Shown here: piece by piece, positions 36,499-43,739 of the stretch
How the letters are laid out: every line of letters begins with the position of its first letter
How positions within the stretch are numbered: the stretch's first letter is position 1
Assembly (NCBI RefSeq): GCF_001586785.1
Contig: NZ_LUFH02000042.1
Location: 1-47,966 of the forward strand
Length of the DNA stretch: 47,966 bases
Reading direction: 5' to 3'
Origin: Sphaerospermopsis aphanizomenoides BCCUSP55
Lineage (GTDB): Bacteria; Cyanobacteriota; Cyanobacteriia; Cyanobacteriales; Nostocaceae
Notes under the pieces: generated by a model
Seen by the model: only the letters and a program-made list of their open reading frames with translations
Database searches by the model: none
What the model was told of the DNA's origin: nothing
Position numbers and translations under genes: made by a program

Positions 36499-38097
36499 AT
36501 GACCAAAGCACCTGTTGCTCCTGTGGTGCTAGTCATTTTAGATGGATGGGGCTACTGTGAGGACAAGCGCGGAAACGCGATCGCTGCTGCTAAAACGCCA
36601 ATTATGGACAGTTTATGGACAGCATATCCCCACACCCTCATCCGCACTTCAGGAAAAGCCGTAGGGTTGCCAGAAGGTCAAATGGGCAACTCGGAAGTTG
36701 GTCATTTGAATATTGGCGCTGGGCGTGTGGTTCCCCAAGAACTGGTACGCATCTCGGATGCGGTTGAAGACGGTTCTCTAGCCGCTAACCCAGCACTTGT
36801 CAAAATTTGCCAGGAAGTTCGCTCTCGAAATGGCAAGTTACATCTAGTCGGGCTTTGTTCTGACGGAGGGGTACATTCACATATTACCCATCTGTTTGGA
36901 TTACTTGACTTAGCCAAGTCACAGCAGCTTTCACAAGTATGTATTCACGCTATTACAGATGGGCGTGACACACCACCAACTGATGGCATTAAAGCCATCC
37001 AACAACTGCAAGATTATATAGACCGCGAGGAAATAGGGCAGATAGTGACTGTTAGCGGTCGTTATTATGCAATGGACCGCGATCGCCGTTGGGATCGAGT
37101 CCAACGTGCCTACGATGTAATGACACAAGATGGTGCTGGTAATGGACTTACGGCGCTAGAAGTGTTGCAAGCATCCTATTCTGAAGGCGTAACCGACGAG
37201 TTTATTCTTCCTGTTAGAATTGCTCCTGGCGCAGTTGCACCTGGAGATGGGGTGATATTTTTCAATTTCCGCCCCGACCGCGCCAGACAATTAACTCAAG
37301 CTTTTGTTAGTCCCGATTTTCAGGGTTTTGCAAGAGGGCAAATTACTCCTCTGTCTTTTGTGACATTTACTCAGTACGACCCAGAGTTACCCGTATCTGT
37401 AGCCTTTACTCCCCAGAACTTGACAAATATTCTGGGTGAAGTTATTGCTAATCATGGTCTTAAACAGTTTCGGACTGCGGAAACTGAAAAATATGCTCAC
37501 GTCACCTATTTCTTTAATGGGGGACTAGAAGAACCTTGTGAGGGTGAAGACCGGGAACTTGTCAGCAGTCCAATGGTCGCTACCTACGACAAAGAACCAG
37601 CAATGTCAGCCAAAGCGGTGACAGATGTGGCGATCGCTGCAATTGAAAAGGGCATCTACTCCCTTGTGGTCATGAATTATGCTAACCCTGACATGGTAGG
37701 GCATACGGGACAAGTAGAAGCCACAGTCACGGCTATTGAAACCGTTGATCGATGTTTAGGCCGACTTGTAGAAAGTGTGGGCAAAATTGGCGGCACAATG
37801 CTGATTACAGCAGATCACGGTAATGCTGAGTATATGCTAGATGAGGACGGTAATCCTTGGACAGCCCATACTACTAACCCTGTTCCCTTCATCTTGGTAG
37901 AAGGGGAAAAAGTGAAAATACCTGGATATGGTACAAATGTGGATTTGCGAAATAATGGCAAGTTAGCCGACATTGCTCCCACTATTCTGGATATTTTACG
38001 ACTTCCTCAGCCTCCAGAAATGACAGGGCGATCGCTCCTCAGAGCCGCAGAATATGATTTACAACTGACTCGTACCCCTGCACAAGTAGGTTTGTAA
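36499..38097 (+). CDS. gpmI: 2,3-bisphosphoglycerate-independent phosphoglycerate mutase
   Basis: A 532-residue enzyme of the alkaline phosphatase superfamily that interconverts 3- and 2-phosphoglycerate in glycolysis and carbon export from the Calvin cycle. Metal ligand Asp15 is in LVILDGWG; the catalytic Ser65 is in MGNSEVGHLNIGAGR; further blocks are SDGGVHSHITH, DGRDTPP, NFRPDRARQ and ITADHGNAEYM. Single gene with a hairpin terminator after it. Confidence 0.97.
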   Translation: MTKAPVAPVVLVILDGWGYCEDKRGNAIAAAKTPIMDSLWTAYPHTLIRTSGKAVGLPEGQMGNSEVGHLNIGAGRVVPQELVRISDAVEDGSLAANPALVKICQEVRSRNGKLHLVGLCSDGGVHSHITHLFGLLDLAKSQQLSQVCIHAITDGRDTPPTDGIKAIQQLQDYIDREEIGQIVTVSGRYYAMDRDRRWDRVQRAYDVMTQDGAGNGLTALEVLQASYSEGVTDEFILPVRIAPGAVAPGDGVIFFNFRPDRARQLTQAFVSPDFQGFARGQITPLSFVTFTQYDPELPVSVAFTPQNLTNILGEVIANHGLKQFRTAETEKYAHVTYFFNGGLEEPCEGEDRELVSSPMVATYDKEPAMSAKAVTDVAIAAIEKGIYSLVVMNYANPDMVGHTGQVEATVTAIETVDRCLGRLVESVGKIGGTMLITADHGNAEYMLDEDGNPWTAHTTNPVPFILVEGEKVKIPGYGTNVDLRNNGKLADIAPTILDILRLPQPPEMTGRSLLRAAEYDLQLTRTPAQVGL

Positions 38098-38111
38098 AAT
38101 ATATTCGAGTT

Positions 38112-38143
38112 AACAGTTAACTTTCTATAGTTAACTGTTTTCT
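38112..38143 (+). terminator. Intrinsic terminator after gpmI
   Basis: AACAGTTAAC (38112-38121) and GTTAACTGTT (38130-38139) form a perfect 10-bp stem with an 8-nt loop, followed by TTCTTC. It starts 15 nt after the stop codon. AT-rich but well placed. Confidence 0.65.
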
Positions 38144-38271
38144 TCGAGATAGAGTGAATGAACCACGAAGGCAAGAAGGACACGAAGGAAGAGAGGAAGA
38201 AGAGAAATTTTTAATTAACCGTGTTAGGTTAAATAATATTCAATATCATCTTTCGGAAATTTTAATTGCGT

Positions 38272-38505
38272 ATGACTGTTACTAGCATCGTACAAGGAAT
38301 TTGGGCTTTTTCTGCTTTAGGTTTAATTGTACTGGTTTTACTACATAGCCCTAAAGGTGATGGTATTGGTGCTATTGGTGGACAAGCTCAACTATTTAGT
38401 AGCACCAAAAGCGCAGAAAATACACTAAATCGCGTAACTTGGGCGTTAGTAGTAATTTTCCTCGGTTTAACAGTAGTTTTAAGTGCTAACTGGCTACCCA
38501 AATAA
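38272..38505 (+). CDS. secG: Preprotein translocase subunit SecG
   Basis: A 77-residue protein with two membrane helices (about 5-24 and 53-73) around the conserved loop SPKGDGIGAIGGQAQLF. SecG stimulates SecYEG-mediated export. I start it at the ATG at 38272 (MTVTSIVQ); an in-frame TTG two codons earlier is less likely. The stop lies 6 bp before the metalloprotease ATG, so both are probably one transcript. Confidence 0.92.
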   Translation: MTVTSIVQGIWAFSALGLIVLVLLHSPKGDGIGAIGGQAQLFSSTKSAENTLNRVTWALVVIFLGLTVVLSANWLPK

Positions 38506-38511
38506 GTAAAA

Positions 38512-39306
38512 ATGGGAAAAATATCCCAAAAGCCCAGATACAAAACTCGAAATAACAGATTAATTGGGTGGAAATTACTAGCAGTCCTGACTTTATTTAT
38601 GAGTACAGGACTGTTAGTCACTTTGACTAACTTTTCAGTTAATGCTGTTTTTAGGGAACAGGAAAGAAACTTTCAATTATCTATTTCTCTACCTATTTCC
38701 CAAAAATCCTATCCTTTACCACCTAGCTTGAAAAATTGGCAAGATAAAACCAATAGTGGTGATTACTTTGATAACATCCAATCTACCAAAGTTGGTTATT
38801 TAATTTGGTCGCTTTTTCCAGTGAAAGTAAAGATAGAAACCCCCACAGAAATAAATAAAAAACAATCGCAAATATGGGTTAATAGTGTTTTACAAGCTGT
38901 TCAAGAATGGAATACTTATTTACCTTTAGAAGTAGTAGAAAATTCGGCAGTTGCTGATATTAGAATTTTCCGCAAAGCCCCACCTTTACAAATAGAAACT
39001 GCTAGTAAAATTCCTCGTGCGCGTTCTGCGTTAACAACCTATGAGTTATACAATCAAAATAATGTTTTATCTCACCGTTTTACTATCCTGTTAAGTCCCA
39101 GTCAAACCGGGGAATATGTGCAAGCAGCAGCACGTCATGAACTCGGTCATGCTTTAGGAATTTGGGGACACAGTCCACTACCAACAGATGCACTTTATTT
39201 TTCCCAAGTTCGCAAACCTGCTTCTATTTCCACACGAGATGTAAATACTTTGAAGAAGGTCTATGAACAGTCTACAAGTTTGGGGTCATCCCAGGTGAAA
39301 AAGTGA
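38512..39306 (+). CDS. Membrane-anchored metzincin-like zinc protease
   Basis: A 264-residue protein with one N-terminal membrane anchor (about 20-40) and a zinc-protease domain near the C-terminus. The site reads HELGHALGIWGH (209-220): His209, Glu210 and His213 fit HExxH, and the third His is at 220, one position later than in classic HExxHxxGxxH matrixins. The downstream DALYF replaces the usual Met-turn (D-V-M-Y) methionine by leucine. Probably acts on the periplasmic or lumen side. Six bp after secG. Confidence 0.75.
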   Translation: MGKISQKPRYKTRNNRLIGWKLLAVLTLFMSTGLLVTLTNFSVNAVFREQERNFQLSISLPISQKSYPLPPSLKNWQDKTNSGDYFDNIQSTKVGYLIWSLFPVKVKIETPTEINKKQSQIWVNSVLQAVQEWNTYLPLEVVENSAVADIRIFRKAPPLQIETASKIPRARSALTTYELYNQNNVLSHRFTILLSPSQTGEYVQAAARHELGHALGIWGHSPLPTDALYFSQVRKPASISTRDVNTLKKVYEQSTSLGSSQVKK

Positions 39307-39569
39307 AGTGAGAGAATATGTAGATAAAAATAATATTTAACTCTAGATTATCTGTTAAAATTCAACCTATTCTCTGTTATGTAAGTTGGGACTTGTTGAC
39401 TTAAAATTAAACATCAAATTAACAGATGAAAAATTTTTCCAACTCTATCAAAACAAACTTGATTTGAGATTTGAATGCACAGTATCAGGAGAATTACTCA
39501 TTATAGTTCCAAAAAGCATAGACAAATATCTCATGCTATTTGTTTACTGGGAATAACCCCGACAGGGCG
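39307..39569. other. Intergenic DNA, nothing recognised
   Basis: AT-rich sequence after the protease gene with no gene, hairpin or repeat that I can support, up to the palindromic cluster at 39565. Confidence 0.4.
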
Positions 39570-39645
39570 TTAGCGAAGCTCCTCCGTTCGGCGAAGCCGT
39601 GCCGATAGCTTGCGTGGCGACGCAGGAGCCATAGGCATAGGAAGC
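39565..39645. repeat. Cluster of REP-like palindromic units
   Basis: GCGTTAGCGAAGCT, GTTCGGCGAAGCCGTGCCG and TTGCGTGGCGACGC units lie side by side within 80 bp. The 14-base unit GCGTTAGCGAAGCT also occurs at 46211-46224 inside hisIE; related GCGTGGCGAAGCC and GCGTGGCGTAAGCC occur near 36400 and 47860. Confidence 0.7.
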
Positions 39646-39767
39646 ACTACAACGCCCCTTATCCCTAGACTAAACGCTGTCGGGACTACTTTTCTTAAAA
39701 TATTCAAACTACCATTCACATTAGTGTGAATCAGTTTACCATTACCTGTTTTATAAAGCTTAGTCAT
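39570..39767 (-). pseudogene. tnpB: C-terminal remnant of IS200/IS605-type TnpB
   Basis: The frame reads LYKTGNGKLIHTNVNGSLNI followed by LRKVVPTAFSLGIRGVVV, matching the end of TnpB proteins of IS200/IS605 and IS607 elements (LYKTGNGKLIHADVNG...). All nuclease-site parts upstream are gone; the frame can be followed back only to about 39828 without clear similarity. The last 24 codons come from the REP-like palindromes, which replaced the natural 3' end. Confidence 0.75.
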
Positions 39768-39833
39768 GATGTTTAATTTCTTCTGTCTGACATTTTCTGG
39801 GTTAAATAAAAACTTAGCCTCAGAATCTTAGCT

Positions 39834-40460
39834 CTAACACAAAAAACTGCTAATTAACCACATCAAGATAAACGTTAAAACTGTAGAAAACTGATTTGAT
39901 GTGATATGAATAAACGGCATTTGCTGTAATACCCAGGTAGCTGTTAATCCCCCGACTATTAAACCTATAATTAGACCAGTCAGTGTGAACAACACAGATC
40001 GCCCAAATTTATTTTCCTTACGATTCAGAAAATAAATACTAACTCCCACGCCTATCACCAATGCTAACTGTAAAATTTGATCGCCCGCAGCAGGGTAAAA
40101 TAGAGTAATAGCACTTAGACCCAAATACCAAGCTCCTGGCAATAGTACATCGGGTAAACTTGGTTTATCTAACATTCTTTGCAGCCAATCAGGTGAATGT
40201 TGATAAGCCGCAGGATTTTCTTGCTGAGGAGGTTGAACTCGCATTTCTGGAAAGCGAATACGCTCAGGAACTTTAATTTTTCCTTCTTGGCGCATCCGTA
40301 AGCGTTCCATTAGAATCGCATCATAAGCTGCTTCAATCAATTCCATAACCTTGCCATCACCACCATGTTGCTCTAAGAGGCGATTGCGAGCATCCTGAAT
40401 TTCATCGAAGCTAGCATCTTCTGATACCCCAAGTTTATCGTAGGGATTGTGATCGCTCAT
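39834..40460 (-). CDS. CPP1-like family protein (J-like, membrane)
   Basis: A 208-residue protein resembling the cyanobacterial/plastid CPP1 (chaperone-like protein of POR1, DUF3353) family. The N-terminal J-like region NPYDKLGVSEDASFDEIQDA lacks the HPD motif needed for classic DnaJ action. Three to four membrane segments follow from about residue 105 (PGAWYLGLSAITLF, LALVIGVGVSIYFL, SVLFTLTGLIIGLIVGG, FSTVLTFILMWLIS). I start it at the ATG at 40460 (MSDHNPYDKL). An upstream ATG at 40523 lies in insertion-sequence-derived DNA. Confidence 0.8.
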   Translation of the reverse strand: MSDHNPYDKLGVSEDASFDEIQDARNRLLEQHGGDGKVMELIEAAYDAILMERLRMRQEGKIKVPERIRFPEMRVQPPQQENPAAYQHSPDWLQRMLDKPSLPDVLLPGAWYLGLSAITLFYPAAGDQILQLALVIGVGVSIYFLNRKENKFGRSVLFTLTGLIIGLIVGGLTATWVLQQMPFIHITSNQFSTVLTFILMWLISSFLC

Positions 40461-40500
40461 GGCAGTTTGTAACTTCAGCCTTACTAAGCGGTAGTCTTTG

Positions 40501-40800
40501 TGATTGACACTCCCTGCTCTCAAGAGACGGGGATTCTTGGTTCAACGAGACCACTTGAACTAGAATCCTTGCATTATCTAGTCCAGAGGTGGGACTCTCC
40601 CCAAGCGTTAACTTTCCGGATGCCCTCCGGTAGTTGCATTTGGAGCAATTCCTGTTTAACTGAAACGTTTTTGTTTCAAAATTCTGAGTTGTCTAGCTCC
40701 TATGAATCTTTTACCTACTGCTAGGAGGAAACTAGAACAATGCAGTAGAACCGCATAGATTCAATTGTCAAGGTACAGATTGCCCTTAGGCAGTTGGGTT
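40501..40800 (-). ncRNA. Structured IS605-type right end, candidate orphan omega-RNA
   Basis: A string of hairpins on the minus strand ends in a CCCCGTCTCTTGAGAGCAGG stem and GGGAGTGTCAATC, the form of IS200/IS605 right ends, which double as the omega-RNA of TnpB. Stems on + coordinates: CCC/GGG with CTCT/AGAG (40512-40531), ATTCT/AGAAT with GTTCAA/TTGAAC (40533-40566), GGGA/TCCC (40591-40601), CCGGA/TCCGG (40616-40630), TGAAAC/GTTTCA (40661-40678), CTCCTA/TAGGAG (40697-40727), TGCC/GGCA (40781-40792). CTACTGC (40715-40721) could also pair with GCAGTAG (40742-40748). No tnpB is adjacent on its 5' side. Expression is unknown. Confidence 0.5.
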
Positions 40801-41538
40801 TTGATACAGGTTGATTACCTTTCCTGTTACAAATAGTATAACACCATCAGTCGCTGTGGGATAAATCCCCCACACGGATTTCATCACCAGCTTAAAAGAC
40901 ATTGAAACCTAAAAAAAATTTGGGATTTACAGGTGTTAGGAGTTACGCAAAAAAACGAAAACTTAAAGGTTGGGACAAAGGGGTAAAGTGATAGAAAAAT
41001 CAAGGTTGAGAAGAGGAAAACCCCTACACCCCTATACCCTTACACACAGTCCATGGCTTACGTCACGTTGTGCTATCACAGATAACTTGCGTGCGTAATT
41101 CCGGTTTATTTATCGAAACAATCAGGTCAAAAACCGGACTTCATCCCGCTACGTTAACGCAGTTTAAGGCGAAAAGTTTTTGGCGCGGTGTACAAATCCC
41201 CGTTACAAAAACTGCCTTCTGCCCTCTGCCTCCTGCCCTCTGCCTCCTGCCCTCTGCCTTCGTTAAGGCTCTGGCTACTATCAATATTTGGCTTCACACA
41301 ATATTATGAGTGGAATAGGTTGCCAGATAGTGTCAGAACAACCATTTAGTAGATATACTGAAGTGCAGACCTGATTACCAGGAAATTGATGCCTAAATCT
41401 TTCTTTATTCTGATTACAGTTTATTTGAATAATCAGGATACTTGTAACTGGCCCTTGTAGATTCTTAATAAATGCCAATGTGAGAATTGCGTTTTTACGC
41501 AATCACCCTGTTAATCCTATGAATTTTTGTGTAAAGTG
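40801..41538. other. Gene-free intergenic region before the response regulator
   Basis: No credible gene. Contains a TAGGAGTTACGCA motif (about 40938) seen at ends of cyanobacterial small elements, a TTACAAAAACTGCC plus CTCTGCC/TCCTGCC heptamer array (41205-41268), and an AT-rich stretch leading to the regulator gene. The frame at 41070-41309 is repeat-coded. Confidence 0.5.
41215..41268. repeat. CTGCCTC/CTGCCCT heptamer array
   Basis: About seven degenerate units of CTGCCTT, CTGCCCT and CTGCCTC in tandem; STRR class. Confidence 0.8.
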
Positions 41539-42261
41539 ATGGTCATGGCTCCTGCCAAGATTCTTGTAGTTGATGACGACCCCGCAGTTCGGAATTTAAT
41601 CCAACGCTTTTTGATCAAACAGAACTATCAAGTGGAAGCTGCGGAAGATGGTAAAACCGCTTTAGCTCTATTTGAGCAATTTAATCCTGACTTGGTAATT
41701 CTAGATATAAATTTGCCGGATGCTATCGGATTCAATCTATGTCAAGAAATGCAAAGTCGTAATGGTGTTTTTGTACTTATGTTGACTAGCCGAACAGATG
41801 AATCCGATAAAATTCGAGGTTTTTCTAAAGGTGCTGATGATTATCTCACTAAACCATTTGGTCTGGGAGAGTTAGAAGTCAGAGTAGCCGCAATTTTGAG
41901 GCGACAGAGAGTTGTAACGACAGCAGAACAAAAACGCCTTATTTTTGAAAAACTGATGATTGACCCAGTACGGAGGGAAGTGTCGCTTGATAACCAACCA
42001 ATACCGTTAACAGCTCTAGAATTTGATTTGTTGCATTTTTTAGCTAGTCACCCAGGTCGAGTGTGGCGGCGAGCAGAGTTGATCCAGGAAGTCTGGGACT
42101 ATGAATATGTAGGAGACCAGAGGGTTGTTGATGTTCACATCGGTCAAATTCGCAAGAAGATTGAGATTGATGCTGGTCAGCCAGCGTTAATCCAGACTGT
42201 ACGTGGTGTAGGTTATAAATTTGAATGTCCTACTCATCCTCAACAAGAAGTTAAATCCTAA
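41539..42261 (+). CDS. OmpR/PhoB-family response regulator (orphan)
   Basis: A 240-residue two-domain regulator. The receiver domain (about 5-120) has acidic residues in ILVVDDDP, the phospho-accepting Asp56 in LVILDINLPD, the Thr/Ser of LMLTSR and the Lys of LTKPFGLGE. The C-terminal winged-helix DNA-binding domain has LTALEFDLLHFLASHPGRVW, RRAELIQEVWDYEYVGDQRV and QTVRGVGYKF. No histidine kinase is adjacent. Start chosen at ATG 41539; ATG 41545 (MAPAKIL) is equally possible, and the ribosome-binding site does not decide. Confidence 0.9.
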   Translation: MVMAPAKILVVDDDPAVRNLIQRFLIKQNYQVEAAEDGKTALALFEQFNPDLVILDINLPDAIGFNLCQEMQSRNGVFVLMLTSRTDESDKIRGFSKGADDYLTKPFGLGELEVRVAAILRRQRVVTTAEQKRLIFEKLMIDPVRREVSLDNQPIPLTALEFDLLHFLASHPGRVWRRAELIQEVWDYEYVGDQRVVDVHIGQIRKKIEIDAGQPALIQTVRGVGYKFECPTHPQQEVKS

Positions 42262-42737
42262 TCAAAAAGTGTTTTTAATTTCTGCCAAACAAATATTTCA
42301 GATGATATGTCTACCTGCTTTTAGGTACTTGATCCTAGAGGATGAATACACGAGTATACTGTTGTATCGAGATCCCCCCTAGGCAATTTTTTAGCGGGGA
42401 TAACTTAATACTTGTCGGTTAAGGGATAAAGGGAAAAACCTTTACCCTTTTCCGTTACAAAACTTTACATATAGCAACGGGCAAGGTGATTAGGACATCA
42501 ACAGATGATAAAACCTAGACAGTAAAAGCCTTGTACTTTTTTCCCACTTTCAACCCTTGAAAATCTTTATTCATCTAGGTTTTACCTTTATTCAGCAAGC
42601 CCTATTTAGAGTATGGACTTGCCCAGTGGAGACTTTATGGTTAGCTTTCACTTTAGTAAGAGGATCAATGCTACTTGATGGCAGTTTCTACCACAGTAGA
42701 AACCCCGCCAGCACATAGATACTGTAAGTAGTGTTAT
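42262..42737. other. Repeat-containing intergenic region
   Basis: No gene. Contains a hairpin AAGGGATAAAGG/CCTTTACCCTT (42421-42451, one bulge), a copy of the TTAGGACATCAA repeat family (about 42470-42532) whose last 28 bp are identical to 7155-7182, an inverted pair TAAAACCTAGA/TCTAGGTTTTA (42509-42519, 42574-42584), and a hairpin GTTTCTAC/GTAGAAAC with CACA loop (42684-42703). Confidence 0.55.
42505..42532. repeat. 28-bp direct repeat, second copy (first at 7155-7182)
   Basis: The segment starting ATGATAAAACCTAGACAG is identical over 28 bp in both places, 35 kb apart. It is the 3' part of the intergenic TTAGGACATCAA family. Confidence 0.8.
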
Positions 42738-42935
42738 TTAGCACTGATGAAATAAAGTTTCTAGATAGATCCGAGCAGCACAGCGATCACTATCTCCATT
42801 TTGAAGCAGAAACAATGATAGCGCCGCAGTCAATACTCGGTTTTGATCCCAATCAGGATGGGTTTCTAGGTAGTTTTTTAGGGATTCGTTGAGGGTATCA
42901 GGAATCTCAGTAAAGATACTTACTTTTGTGTTCAT
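42738..42935 (-). CDS. DUF2811 domain-containing small protein
   Basis: A 65-residue protein starting MNTKVSIFTEIPDTLNESLK, then ETHPDWDQNRVLTAALSLFL and NGDSDRCAARIYLETLF. This matches the cyanobacterial DUF2811 family (recognised from memory). The IPDTLNESL...LTAALSLFL layout looks like a ribbon-helix-helix-type fold, so a DNA-binding or antitoxin-like role is possible but unproven. Single gene with no toxin partner next to it. Confidence 0.7.
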   Translation of the reverse strand: MNTKVSIFTEIPDTLNESLKNYLETHPDWDQNRVLTAALSLFLLQNGDSDRCAARIYLETLFHQC

Positions 42936-43739
42936 AAGATTTTCCTTCTATAAAGTCCATCAGGAGATCTTGCTTGTATTTAGCCTGATAATTCACGCTT
43001 GCATCTGATGTAAATCTACAAACTTGATACTAACGAGAGAATAGACTAAAAAACCAAGCCGAATCATTGTGCGCTAAGAGGGGGTGGGTTTGTCAATGCT
43101 GCGAAATGTTAAAAACTAGTAGCTAAAGAATAAATACTGACGAAACAATCAGGGTTGTAGCCAGATTTTTGTTACAAAATTCAATAAAATCTCAGTCACT
43201 GATGTTTCACTGTCATAAAACAATAAAATCCCCAGTAAGTCACCAAGAGTTTATGAATTCGTAGCGCATCTGTGGAAAACTGGTCAATTTTATGTGGAAA
43301 CTCTGTGGAATGAATGAGGATAACAGCAGCTAATGATAAGAATTACAAAAATATCAAGGTTTGCTCACAATGTTGTGCAACATCAAGCTCTAAAAGGTTA
43401 TGAGAATTGGGTTTTCAAAGGAAAAGTTTTCAGTGAAGGCTAGAATCCAAAAACAGTTACTAGCCCTTGTTGTATTAATATCACTTTGGATTTACTAAAA
43501 CTTAATATTATATGTTTAAAAACAGGTATAAAAATTCTTAACAATTGCTTTGTATCAAATTTTTATATAAGTAGTATTTAATCTCACCCCTCAATATATT
43601 AATCACAACTTTTTAACCTGTAATTACCACTGTGCCATAAGATTTACTTTAAGCATTAATTTCTGATTGTGGCAAAACTAGAGCCATACTAGCTCTGGAA
43701 ACGAAATATGCAATAAAAATTTAGCTGTGAGCAGTCACC
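42936..43739. other. Long AT-rich upstream region of the porin gene
   Basis: An 804-bp region without a gene. It holds three DnaA-box-like 9-mers in phase (43271-43312) and a 14-bp palindrome ATGTTGTGCAACAT (43370-43383). The last 200 bp are very AT-rich and should contain the porin promoter. Confidence 0.5.
43271..43312 (-). promoter_or_regulatory. Three DnaA-box-like 9-mers in helical phase
   Basis: On the minus strand: TTTTCCACA (43279-43271), GTTTCCACA (43301-43293) and CATTCCACA (43312-43304). Same orientation, spaced 22 and 11 bp, i.e. two turns and one turn of the helix. The first matches a DnaA box variant common in cyanobacteria. Confidence 0.35.

Noticed and set aside
43331-43346. 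Possible Fur box (TAATGATAAGAATTA) upstream of the iron-type porin
   Set aside because: Too few matches to the palindromic GATAAT-type consensus to claim a site.
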